Positions 49,781 through 60,125 of a stretch of DNA of 64,000 bases are shown piece by piece (the stretch's first letter is position 1; the number at the start of each line of letters is the position of its first letter). A program made the position numbers and the translations under genes. The DNA comes from Diorhabda sublineata. Its lineage: Eukaryota; Arthropoda; Insecta; Coleoptera; Chrysomelidae. Under the pieces are notes generated by a model. The model saw nothing but the letters and a program-made list of their open reading frames with translations. It had not been told where the DNA came from and did not search any database. The stretch lies in assembly GCF_026230105.1 (NCBI RefSeq), contig NC_079484.1, positions 8,075,805 through 8,139,804 of the forward strand. The letters are read 5' to 3'.

Positions 49781-50699
49781 TTTTCACCAAAAGGTGGCAG
49801 TTTCCGGCCAAGGGGAGAAATATACTCTTCAAGACATGTCTATGCACAAATGTGATGTGGTAATTTAGCTTAGACGCTATTAAGAAAGAGTTAAACGTTC
49901 ACTCAAAATTCATGGTAATAAACCAAGGATTTACGTAATCAAACAAAACCTCTAGGTAGAACTGAATTTGTTTATTTGAATAAAGTTCTGTGTATATTTG
50001 AGGATTGGTTCTTACCACGTCTGTTTTGTATATTCGTTTTAATACTGTTTCAATGTTAATCAATCTTATAATATGTTTACTTCTTTATTGTATCAACCAC
50101 TTGAAATTACAACTATCCTATTGTAGTGAAGTATGTGTTCTGTTGTTAAACAAAAATATAGTAAGTTGTTGAGTGTCTTGAAAAAGAAAGATGGTCAATT
50201 TATTGAATAAATGATTTACTTGAACATTAATATTAAATTTGATATAAAAATTACAAAAAATAAAGACGAAGAGAATCATTCTATTATTGTAGTGGAGAAG
50301 CTTCCTATTATAGTCACCATAACGAACGTAAGCCTACTTCAGTCAAAAAGGGGTTAACGGCAATTATCAAAGTACAGTAGAGACTCGATTAACTGAATTA
50401 ATTGTTGTCGTTTGGTATTCTAACAGTAGAAAATACGGACAATCGAATGAATGAAGAGAATATTGCATAATACAAGTGGCTTGTTAATTTCCAATATAAT
50501 TAAAACATGATATATCTTCTTAAATTACTGAAATCATGGAATAATAAACAGAGGGTGTCTCAAAAGTTTTTCATATGAGAAAATTCCTACGCGTCTATTT
50601 AAACATCTCGTTAACTTGTTAAGCTTAGTCTCTAGTTCTAGGGAGAGTACAATTTGTCCAATTTCCTTTTTTCATTTTCTATTTGTCCATTGGCGACGC
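49781..50699. other. No recognised feature
   Basis: AT-rich non-coding sequence, possibly decayed sequence right of the copia fragment. Confidence 0.35.
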
Positions 50700-51260
50700 A
50701 GTACGTTTAATAATAAATAGGATGGAGGGGTAGACACATTTAATGAACGAACGACACAGGGTTGGTTATTGATGATACAAGGAGAACTGTAGAAAAACAA
50801 CCTTTAGTGCCAGCATTCCCTTCACAAATGGACAAACATGGCTTTCCTTGGTCTTCCTTTTCTTTCTTCTCCCTGTTCTATGTCTATAATTTTTTTCGTT
50901 GCTCTAAAATCCAGCATTCTTTGTATGTGCCGTATGAATTATATCCTTTCGGATCTTATTCTTTTAATTAGTTCTGTTTCTTTGAATAAATTTCGTATTT
51001 TGTTATTTGTTTTTTCGGTCATAATTCTCCCTCATTTTTACCATTTAATAGAGTATTTTCCTTTCCCATAATCTAACGTCTCCTCCTCTGCTTTGTTAAG
51101 AATCCATGTTTTGCATCCGTAGTTGGTCTTATCATTGTTTTGTACAGATGTACCTACACCATTCTGGTGATTTTTTGGGAGCTCATTGTCGCTTTCGGTG
51201 TTTTCAATTGTTTACTTTCCATCGTCATATTCGCTAATAGATTTCTTCTCTCGTCATCAT
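50700..51260 (-). mobile_element. RTE-like 3' fragment
   Basis: The minus strand reads LYKTMIRPTTDAKHGFLTK at about 51155-51100, then TNNKIRNLFKETELIKRIRSER near 51015-50950. RATKKIIDIEQGEERKGRPR follows at about 50910-50850. This is the ordered C-terminal half of an RTE reverse transcriptase (L.Y..E.W, KE..L..RI.., basic tail). Confidence 0.72.
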
Positions 51261-51319
51261 CTTCTCTGATAACCACCCCTAAACATACCATACATCGTCA
51301 TCTAAAATAATTAGGTAAC

Positions 51320-51900
51320 AGTCAAAGATGAATTGACCGAGATTCAAGGGAAACATCGAGTAGAGATGGGTAAACAGCTCGTTGTCTGGCTAAAGATAAT
51401 CTTTCTATTAGATCACGATGAAAAATGGATTTATCCAAATAACTCGAACATGGAAAATCAGTGGTTAGACAAAGAACAATTACTCGAACCCGTCGCAAAG
51501 AAAAGTCGATTCGATCGGAAAATCTAGTGGAATTATGAAAGTTTAGTCTACTTCGAAATCATTCCTACCAACCTATCAATGCCGAGGTATATAGCAGACA
51601 GTTAATTTATGACGTTTTTATCAACAAAATATGTAGTAAAGAGAATGCCAAACCACATTCTGTGGAAGGTACATCAAATAATATCGAAGAGTTTGATGGT
51701 ATTGAACTCTTACCAAATCCAGCATTTAGTCTGGATCTCACCCCATCAACTTTAGCATGGGAGGAAATTTGAATCTGAAGAAGATGTTGGAAGTACTGTG
51801 CAACAATTTTTGCAACTAGCCCAAAAAATGTTTTAAAAAGCTTGCTTGCTGAAAGCTGGGTACAAACCATTAAATACGAGTATCAGTTCTTTTTCTGTAT
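51320..51900 (+). mobile_element. Mariner transposase C-terminal remnant
   Basis: The plus strand is open from 51333 to 51527 with LDHDEKWIYPNNSNMENQW (first catalytic Asp in DEKW). It continues in broken frames with LVYFEIIPTN, NAKPHSVEGTSNNIEEFDGI (51645-51700), ELLPNPAFSLDLTPS (around the third Asp) and SEEDVGSTVQQF (51776-51812). It is a DD34D mariner of the SETMAR-like type, distinct in sequence from the 2.5 and 4.5 kb elements. No terminal repeats were identified. Confidence 0.82.
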
Positions 51901-52442
51901 GACTAGTCAATAAATAAAATTAACATCGACATTATTTGTGCGACATCCTCTTTATTATGTACTTTAATTTAGTGATCCACTTTTGAATGTGTGAATTTAT
52001 TTGATCCTCATAATTAGGAATCCTTATAAGTTAGGACAATCGATAGTTCACTGTATATTCCAGTCATTTCAGCTAAAAAATGAACCCAACTCGATATAAG
52101 AGATGATTTCGTATACACCTTCTTTTTGCCGTTCTCGAAGTTCTTACAAAACCCTCATGAATCTTCATATTTCTTTCGTATTGAAGGTTAAAGTTTGTAA
52201 AAGTTTCTCCCGCTTATCTTTGTTTCTGTTGCTGCAATGATGTTGACATTTATTATAAAAATTATAGAGCGTGAAATTTGCAACAAAGTTCATTTCACAA
52301 ATTTTGCATGAGATAAATCGTTTGCGAAATAAAGGACAAAGCTCGGCGGCCATACGACATGTAATGCCAGGTTAACCGTGAATTCCATTCTGATCAACCG
52401 TAAATATTTTAAAACATGTATAACTCGAAAATAGTAATTTAT
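51901..52442. other. No recognised feature
   Basis: Non-coding spacer between two mariner-type elements. Confidence 0.35.
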
Positions 52443-52969
52443 TACGAGGGTTGCTATTTAAGTTTTAAAATATCGCAACACTTATAAGAATAAGTCAAAT
52501 TTGATATTAACATAATAAAGTTTGACATTTTTAATGGTGAACGTATTGTGAATGTATTGTCATACGAGTGATATCTGAGATGTTTATGGATATTTGAAAA
52601 ATGGAAATAAGTCACAAACACTTTCGTGATATTTTTTTTCGACTTTTGGTGGTTTTTGAACAGTGAAAACATCGAATTGATGATTAATCCGCCGTACAGT
52701 CCTTGTATGGCACCCAATGATTTCTTCTTATTCCCGTATCAAAAATAAATTGCGAAGTCAACGTATTCCTACACCCGAAGAAGGGGTTGGTGTCAAATTA
52801 AATGTTTTGGAGGTACCTCAATCTGAAAAAATGCTCCGACAATTGGTTCAAACGTATGCAAAAGTATATTAATCTTAATGAAACAAATTTTGAAAAACAA
52901 TTAAGTAATATCCAATTATAATGATTTGTTTTTATTTGTCTATCTCAAAACTTAAGCTGCAGCCCTCAT
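52443..52969 (+). mobile_element. Internally deleted mariner-like element, family A
   Basis: The left end TACGAGGGTTGCTATTTAAG pairs with an inverted right end (ATGAGGGCTGCAGCTTAAG). The interior keeps only the C-terminal part of the transposase: NPPYSPCMAPNDFFLF (about 52690-52735), holding the third catalytic Asp, then DNWFKRMQKYINLNETNFEK (about 52840-52900). Its 5' end matches the right end of the 2483-3490 element, so the two are one family. At about 530 bp it is a deletion derivative. Confidence 0.82.
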
Positions 52970-53189
52970 TTGTAAGCGACAAAAATTCATAGTGAGAGTG
53001 CTCTCTCGAATTTTCTATTGTATATTATTGCCTCCTTTCTAATTTTCAATCAATTCATTCATTAGTTTTTATATTCTTATCAATTAACTCAGTAATTCAA
53101 GTAAAATTAAATCGAGTCATTTTTATCCTTTTTTTTTCAATCAAGAGCTGTTCATATTTTATAACTCCAATTTAAGTACATATTTTTTC

Positions 53190-53315
53190 AACTAAGCTAG
53201 AATTTCTGGTGATATTTGCACTGAAGGCACTATAAACTACTTTAATTCCAGTTTTTGGAAAGTTAATTTGGTTATCCGAACACGTACCATACAGTACAAT
53301 TGTGGGTGTTATGAA
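53190..53315 (+). repeat. Dispersed repeat R1, copy 4 (partial)
   Basis: Contains AACTAAGCTAGAATTTCTGG, CACTATAAACTACTTTAATTCC and TTGGTTATCCGAACACGT, matching in order the left half of the 40.7 kb copy. Confidence 0.55.
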
Positions 53316-53639
53316 AATACTGAATAGCGTGTTGAATTTTTTTTTTATTAAAATTTATCATCTAAGAAGCTTATATATACCTTATAATTAGAAAATTACG
53401 AGTAGTTTTAAGTTATGCATCGGGAGCTGGTCGTAGTTTTAGTACCAAGAAGTCCAGAAATGATTTTGAAGCCCCAAATCCTAGTCCTGGGGTTAATAAC
53501 TCATACTTCAACTATTCCTAAATTTGATAATGAACATCGTTTATATGAAGGCTGCCTTTTAAGCTTTCATAATAGAACAATACGTGAAGTTAAGGAGTTG
53601 TGGCATTTTGTGACCATTGACGTTTTTATTGCGAAGCCA

Positions 53640-54480
53640 GTTGCAATTTAGAAATTGACTAAGTTGTTGAATGTGAAGCAAGTTTGTGCAAAAATGGAAA
53701 TCGCTCGTCAAGACTTACATTGGATAATTTTTTATGATCGGTGGTCATACCGATAAACATCGATTCTGTGTGCAACATGATTAAAGAAGATAGAGGCATC
53801 TCTAAGGATATCGCAGAATATGATACAATCAATTTTTGATGAACATTAGTTGTGAGGAATATTTCGTCGTTGTTCTGGCAAAAGACACTAAGTCCAAGCA
53901 GAAACTTTTGCAGAAGAAGGTTTAAAGTAAATAAGGCAGCGTTGTAGCACTAACACTATTAAAAAACAACTACATGTAGGATTTAGTGATTTTTGTCAGT
54001 ATATAGATCAGCTTATTTTAAATCAAGTGTTGTGAATATATCTCACCTAGGATCAAATAGTGTCATAACTCAAAAAATTTTAAAATCTCTTCCATTGTAT
54101 TATTGGAGCTAGAAAACTTGGAAATATCAAACAACGTCATGTGAATAGTTGCTATTGCGGTATGTTTTTTAGTTTTTGAATCATCATACAAAAAGTGAAA
54201 AGTAAAGCTCATTACTGGATGGTTTGTTTTTGACCTATGATACTGTGACACTTTGTGACTTTTGCCAGAACAACGACGATATGTTCCATATCGATTCCGC
54301 ATGTTATCTCGAATAAAATATGGCAATCAACTGAATATTTAAAGGAGAACAACATTGAATGAATGTCTCATTGCCTGTATCCACTTGAGTTATTGCCTAA
54401 TGACTTTTTCTTGTACCCCACTGTGAAACAAAACTATATTACTGATTTTCACTGCAGACTTCATATCTTTATATAAGTTC
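53640..54480 (+). mobile_element. Scrambled mariner-like remnant
   Basis: Plus-strand VKQVCAKMEIARQDL (about 53670-53715) resembles the VCAKMVP linker of mariner enzymes, and LELLPNDFFLYPTVK (about 54385-54430) resembles the third-Asp region. Between them about 35 bases at 53850-53888 recur inverted at 54247-54283, sharing CGTCGTTGTTCTGGCAAAAG, so the insertion has been rearranged. Confidence 0.5.
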
Positions 54481-54529
54481 TTTATGAGATTCAGGTTAAT
54501 GTTGGTGAATGTTGGTATTCTCAATAGTT

Positions 54530-55260
54530 TCCTATTTTTTCCGATTCCCAATTTATTAATATTGGTTGTCCATTTCTTTCTATTTTCACCTCTAACAACT
54601 ATTTTGAAGAGAACACGTTTTCTATACAGTACCTCCCAGCTCTAAGCCCACTCTGTTCTTCTTCGTAATTAGTGTATTCCTGTAGCATTAGATTCCTTAT
54701 TGGTAAATTTTAGTTGGGTGCCCTTTTTATGTATAGCTGTGATGTAAGATATTTTCCAGTTTTTGGTTATTTGGTAAAAATTAAGCTAATGATTCGAAGA
54801 GTATATTTCTTTCATTTATTATCAGTTTAGTATTAATTCCACCTGAACCCGCGACTCTCCCATTTTTTAGTTACCTGGCTGTCTTTATGACAATGTGTAT
54901 CTTTTTCCTTTTATTTTATATACCTGTCTGTGATCACTGATTATATTCAGGTCTATCCTCGGTCAGAAGTGTACTATAATGCTGAATCCAGTCATGTGGG
55001 TTACCATGTGATAGTCTTTTAATTGTTTTTTTGTTAAGGAATTCCTTGTTCCACTACACTTTCGCCCTCCAATGTATGCCTCTATTTCTTGACATTTTCT
55101 ATCTCAAGTTTCTCCTTTTTTTGATAATCTCGATTTTTGTTTTTCTCTTGTTTCGTTCATATTTTTAATGATCTTCTCCATTCCCTGTTTTTTTTTGTTA
55201 ACCAGTTTTTACGTTTAAACTTTCCACCAATATTTTCTTTAATATCTAGAGCTTCTTTTA
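54530..55260 (-). mobile_element. RTE-like non-LTR retrotransposon middle fragment
   Basis: The minus strand, in shifting frames, reads KGKRYTLS and then NWKISYITAIHKKGTQLKF (about 54768-54710). The latter is the W....I.PI.KKG block at the start of the reverse transcriptase. Upstream Lys/Glu-rich pieces fit the linker before it. No catalytic YADD is retained. Confidence 0.55.
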
Positions 55261-56849
55261 CAACTCCATGAAATAATTTTCCAAAAGAAATTGTTGATTT
55301 TTTTCAACTACGACCTTTAATGTTTTACGATACAGATTTCAGATTTTGTTTAGAACGCCAATAGGAAGATGTATATATAAAAAATCAGCTGATTGAATAT
55401 AATAATGAATAAACCAACCTAATAAACTCAAGACGTTGTCGTGCAAACGGAATCACAGTTTCACAACTTTAAAATATGATTTGGGACTTACTTTGGTAAA
55501 AACAATGAGTTATGTGAAGCTCTACAATGTAATATACAAAGCTATAAACGCGGAGCGTTTACTACGTAATGCAATACATCGGGTTACCCAATTAGCGTGG
55601 GAGAACATTCTGCATCAAAATGATTAGTGAACTACTTCACATTGAAATTAATAATAATAGCAACAAAAATAATAGATCTATGTAGTAGACGTGCACTAAA
55701 GAATTACTGAATCATAAAAATTTTTAACTATTTATCAAAATAAATTATTACAAGTCAACAGCCAATACTTATTTATACAAATACAATTATAATTAATATT
55801 ATGAATAAAACAGACCCCGAATATTTTATAGTACCAATAATATAGTTGACTAATTTCTTATTTAACTATTTGTGTGCACATTTCTTGAAGTGACGGCGCC
55901 GCTGACTAATTACATGTCCACCTTGTTTACCTTTATTTACATTATTCAATTATATCACGGACTATTTTTCACAGACTGTGAACTTCCAAGGTTGGTAACC
56001 TTGTGACGCTTGGTTGGTCGGATGAATTATTGTATTTCTATGTGATTAATTGCCGTTTTAAAAACATCTTCTGTTAATTGTTTTTATGGATGCTAGTGAA
56101 GCGCTTTTACGGCTCGGATTCAATTACAACGGAATTGCTGATGGAGATATGGCAAATGGTATTTTAAGAGTATCTTGATTGATGGTAATTTTTTTTTTCA
56201 ACAGTAGAAATAGATATGCAATCTTTATGTAGATGCTGCAACTTAACAAAGGAAACTATTTCTGTTTGAAATGGAATGAATGATTTTGTTTTGATATAAA
56301 TTGTTATTAATAATGACACAATAAATGTTTCAAAATAATTTGTCATCTAAATATAACATATGGTGTGAAAGCTGTCGTTATATATAATATCACGACGTCC
56401 TTATGTTTAAGTTTGCCGTTCTTTCGAGCCCTTTTCAGGAAGGTCTCAGTCACCGTATTCCTACACCTTCAGCTTTTATATCACCAGCGATTACCGCTCC
56501 TTTCTTTCCAAATTTGTCTTTTCGTCTGGAACTCGGTCTTCTTTCTCTTTTGCCACTCTGCGCCCACTACACCATCATTTTTATCCCACTTTTTGGTGAA
56601 GCTTTCCATATATAATAACATTCAAAAGTTTTTGGCCACCATATAGTTTGTGTGATACAGAATACAAAAAAATCAAACGATCGACTTTGTTACTTATATT
56701 TTGAAGAACATATCGCATCTATGCTCAAATACTAAGTAAAAATAAATAGAAAATTTCTTTCATTGAAATTTAGAATTTTGTCTCAAATAATATCATGTGA
56801 ATAGTTACTTTTTGTTTTTTGAGTTATCATTATTTATGAGCAAATACAA
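55261..56849. other. No recognised feature
   Basis: AT-rich sequence. Open frames at 55436-55627 and 56365-56646 (plus) show no recognised domain. The second starts MFKFAVL, which recalls a cuticle signal peptide, but nothing cuticle-like follows. Confidence 0.4.
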
Positions 56850-56935
56850 GACCAAGATTAAGCTGGTCTTGGTCTTGCATAGTCCGGTCTTGGTCTTGCT
56901 GCAAGAGTCTTGCAGGTATTGCATTTTATAATTGG
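56850..56935 (+). repeat. Dispersed GGTCTTGG repeat, copy 2
   Basis: AAGACCAAGATTAAG is followed by two tandem GGTCTTGGTCTTGC units. Related to 2305-2425 and 58360-58455. It may mark one end of a longer element ending at 58455. Confidence 0.6.
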
Positions 56936-57566
56936 AATCTAGGGTAAAATTAGTATTGGATTTATTATTAAAACTAACCATTTGCTGAAAAAATGTCCTA
57001 CAAGTTATTTTATTAAAGTGTATCCATTTAAAAAAAAATGACGTTTTTTTTTCGTATTATTGTCCCAAAATACATACACTACTATACAAAAAATATACTT
57101 GTATTTACCATCTATTGATACCTATTCAAAAAATTTTGACATACCAGAAAACCCTGTTATCGACATAACTAACCACATGTTCAAAAAAAACGTAAAAGAA
57201 GAAAATGAACTTGAAGACAGAAGAGGAACCACGGAAGAAGATCTGAAAAATACCTCCGTTATTTTTCATTCTTAGGGATGGGGGAGTTAAATGAAGGAAA
57301 ATCTAGATTATTCTAAAAATTATGACGTAAAAAGATCATATTTTGTAAACATGTGTCAGCATTTATTTTAACATAAGAATAAGATCGTTGTTAACACTTA
57401 GCAATGAATTGTAGTTGATTTGCTTGTGAAATTAATTCTGTTCATTCAACTTCATATTGTAATTCTGAGTTTAATAAAACATATTTTTGGACATCGAAAA
57501 TATAACTCACAACAGTTATGAAATTTTTGGTAATTATCCAGATTAGGTTACACCCCTCCGATTTCG

Positions 57567-57609
57567 TTAAAATTCTAGTATATTATAGAGAAAATTATGC
57601 CGAAAATTT

Positions 57610-57652
<43 letters not shown>

Positions 57653-58113
57653 GGGCGTGGAAATCATCCCTTCACATAGTTTTCCAACTTTGACGTTCCA
57701 GAAAAAGAAAAATAATTTATATAACACAGTTTTGCTTCGCATGTCTAACCTAACCACTAATTTTAACTAAGAATATTGATAAAATATCAATCAATAAACA
57801 GCAATACACAAAAATTCATAGAATTTTATCTTTCTCGTGGTCAAACATGAATAAAAAAAAACAAATATTGATAGATTTACTAAAGAAAGTCGTATGTAAA
57901 CAAACTAGACTTAATTCTCTGCAAATTTTATGATACTTGATGTCATCATTAGGTAATAAAGACATGTGAAGCTAAACTATGATGTATAAATTAGTTTTCT
58001 TTTTCTGGAACTCCAAAGTTGAAAAATAATGTGAAGGGATGATTTCCGCGCCCTACATATATGCATCAAATTTTTCAGCATAATTTTTTCTATAAAATAC
58101 TAAAATTTTTATC
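57567..58113. repeat. Foldback element with a (TA)n tract
   Basis: The arms 57567-57722 and 57987-58113 are inverted copies, sharing ATGTAGGGCG, GGAAATCATCCCTTCACAT, CCAACTTTG-like and CCAGAAAAAGAAAA blocks. The left arm is longer because of a (TA)n run at 57611-57649. The spacer of about 265 bp is not repeated. No coding capacity was seen. Confidence 0.85.
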
Positions 58114-58359
58114 TATCTTAACTATCTCTTAACTATCCCGCATAAATCAACTAACAACCTTTCATTTTACAACAAGATGCTCGTTTTAGCACACTTATTT
58201 TATTAGTGTGTGATATCACAGATAATATTGTGAGTGGAAACATTTGTTCAACAAACATATTCAAAATTCAAATTGCTTTTGAGGTAAAAATACTCATTTT
58301 CATTTTGAAGAATTTGTTTGGAATAAATGAAAAAAGGAAAACTACAATAGCTTTGTAGG

Positions 58360-58455
58360 TCGGTCTTGGTCTTGCATAAGTTTTACACAACCGGGTCTTG
58401 CCCAATCGATCTTAATCTTGGTCTTACAAGCTTTTAGCTGGTCTTTATCTTGGAG
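58360..58455 (-). repeat. Dispersed GGTCTTGG repeat, copy 3
   Basis: Read on the minus strand it gives AAGACCAAGATTAAGA, GGGCAAGACC, TGTAAAACTTATGCA and GACCAAGACC, the same order as 2305-2425. Confidence 0.65.
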
Positions 58456-60072
58456 TTTGTCTTCAAACTTTGACACATCACACCATTAAACTCTCCCACA
58501 CTCTTCATGCATCTTCATGTTTTATAGCCAATTTCATCTCTCAATTTTATTTTGACGTCTTAGAAGAGGTTACTTCTCTGTCCCCTTCCAAAATATTCAC
58601 CTTACCTCAATTTTCTTTTCAATGTAGAAGTTATCAAAGGCTCATTGATCTGAGCTGCTGCTATCTCTGGGTCCTTGATGTATCCATCATGTTCACTGAT
58701 CTATACAATACGTTTATCTTCTTCGGTTGTGGTATTTTGAGGCCACACTCAACATACTCAATCACCAAATTTCCTGGTGGAGAGATATTTTCTCACGTTG
58801 TGGAGTAGGGTGAGTCGAGATATTTCCAATTCGGCGTCAATACAATGTACTTTACTTTTTCTTAGCCTATGAAGACTATGAAGATGGTCGAGTTTCAATC
58901 GATGGTTCCACTCGCACTCACCGACAAAATATAAAGCATGCGCTCTTATAAAGTGAACAAATTAAAGTGTTTTATTTTAAAATTTATTGTATGGATTATG
59001 AAGTGTGCAAATAGGGCGGTGCCACCGGTGCCCAGGCACAGGGCGTGGACTCTGGGGTCGCAAGAATGGCTAGGCAGGACTATTATTTTTTCGGTTTGCT
59101 CCCCTAGTGCCCAATTCCAATATATACGTACCTACATGCCAGTATCATCAGCATCAAAACATATGTTAAAATAGACATAACATGTGCTCGTGTTTTTGGC
59201 AGAACACAAGCGTATTTGTGTTTAGTGTTTATCGGAATCAAGTAGTGCGAGTTTATGCGGAAACACCCACTCGCTGACACCGATCCGCACTGGCCGATTA
59301 TTAGTGGATGTTGAGAGGAACTATCTGTGCAACGGCTTTCCTTATGTAGCTTCAGATAATACTATAGTTTTTACTTAAGAACAGCCTTCTATATAAAAAA
59401 TAGAAGTCAACGGAAATTAGTCTTAATTGACTGTCTCAAATTAAAAAAATTAACTGTCATAAATGTTCTATGTAATTAAAGTACATTTGACTAAAAACAA
59501 TAATGAAAATTAATGATTTAGTTTTAATTTCAAACCTCTAATATTTTGATCACATTAATAATATAAACATCATGAATTTGAGGTTCGCGCTCCCAAAGTG
59601 GCCCAAAAATTAAATCTTAAGCATCAGGTTGGGCAAAGTATTTGCACTAGTGAACTTGCGTTTGAGTTTCAGTGAGTGAGACACATTGGGTGCTGTAAGA
59701 GGCGAATAGTCCACTTAAATAGCTTGTCTGCTTGTTTCTCGCATCAGTTCTTAAAAATATAGATTTTTCTTTTAGATTAACACACAATTGGTCCACCAAC
59801 ACCAAGATCCTTACATCAGAACATGGAAAAATTAACTTTTGGCACAACTTAAAGCCCTTATTGTATGAAAATACCTTCTATAAGCGAACCTTAATACCTC
59901 ATTCTAATTATTTACTCACATCTTTTTTCGTGAACTAAATTTTATTATATTGTTTCAGGTATGTTTCAGCACTTTTTCGTCAATATTTGGTAAGTGAAAA
60001 TGACTACCAAAGATTCAAACTTTCAGTATTAATCAATAAAAAAAAAACAATACAAATTGCCTTCTATATTAA
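58456..60072. other. No gene recognised; one GC-rich repeat-like patch
   Basis: A 112-codon plus-strand frame at 58470-58808 has no recognised domain. GGGCGGTGCCACCGGTGCCC at about 59013 and CACAGGGCGTGG next to it are GC-rich against AT-rich surroundings, and resemble the GC-rich blocks near the hAT remnant at 26.9 kb. The remainder is featureless 3' flank of the third cuticle gene. Confidence 0.4.
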
Positions 60073-60078
60073 TTTATT
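60073..60078 (-). terminator. Poly(A) signal AATAAA of the 60126-62091 cuticle gene
   Basis: AATAAA on the minus strand, 48 bases past the TAA stop. Confidence 0.7.
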
Positions 60079-60125
60079 CAAAATAAATACCTATCTGTAC
60101 ACAGTCATTTTTTCTAAAAAGATAT

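Noticed and set aside
53415..53651. 78-codon plus-strand frame
   Set aside because: No recognised domain and no splice context. It sits beside repeat and mariner debris.
56403..56615. Possible cuticle signal-peptide exon starting MFKFAVL
   Set aside because: No splice donor after a few codons, no RR-2 sequence follows, and the frame continues with unrelated hydrophobic sequence.
57060..57275. 71-codon plus-strand frame rich in Lys/Glu
   Set aside because: Too short to assign. A hAT or other transposase piece is possible but no motif is diagnostic.
58470..58808. 112-codon plus-strand frame
   Set aside because: No signal peptide, domain or family resemblance seen. Composition fits chance ORFs in this sequence.
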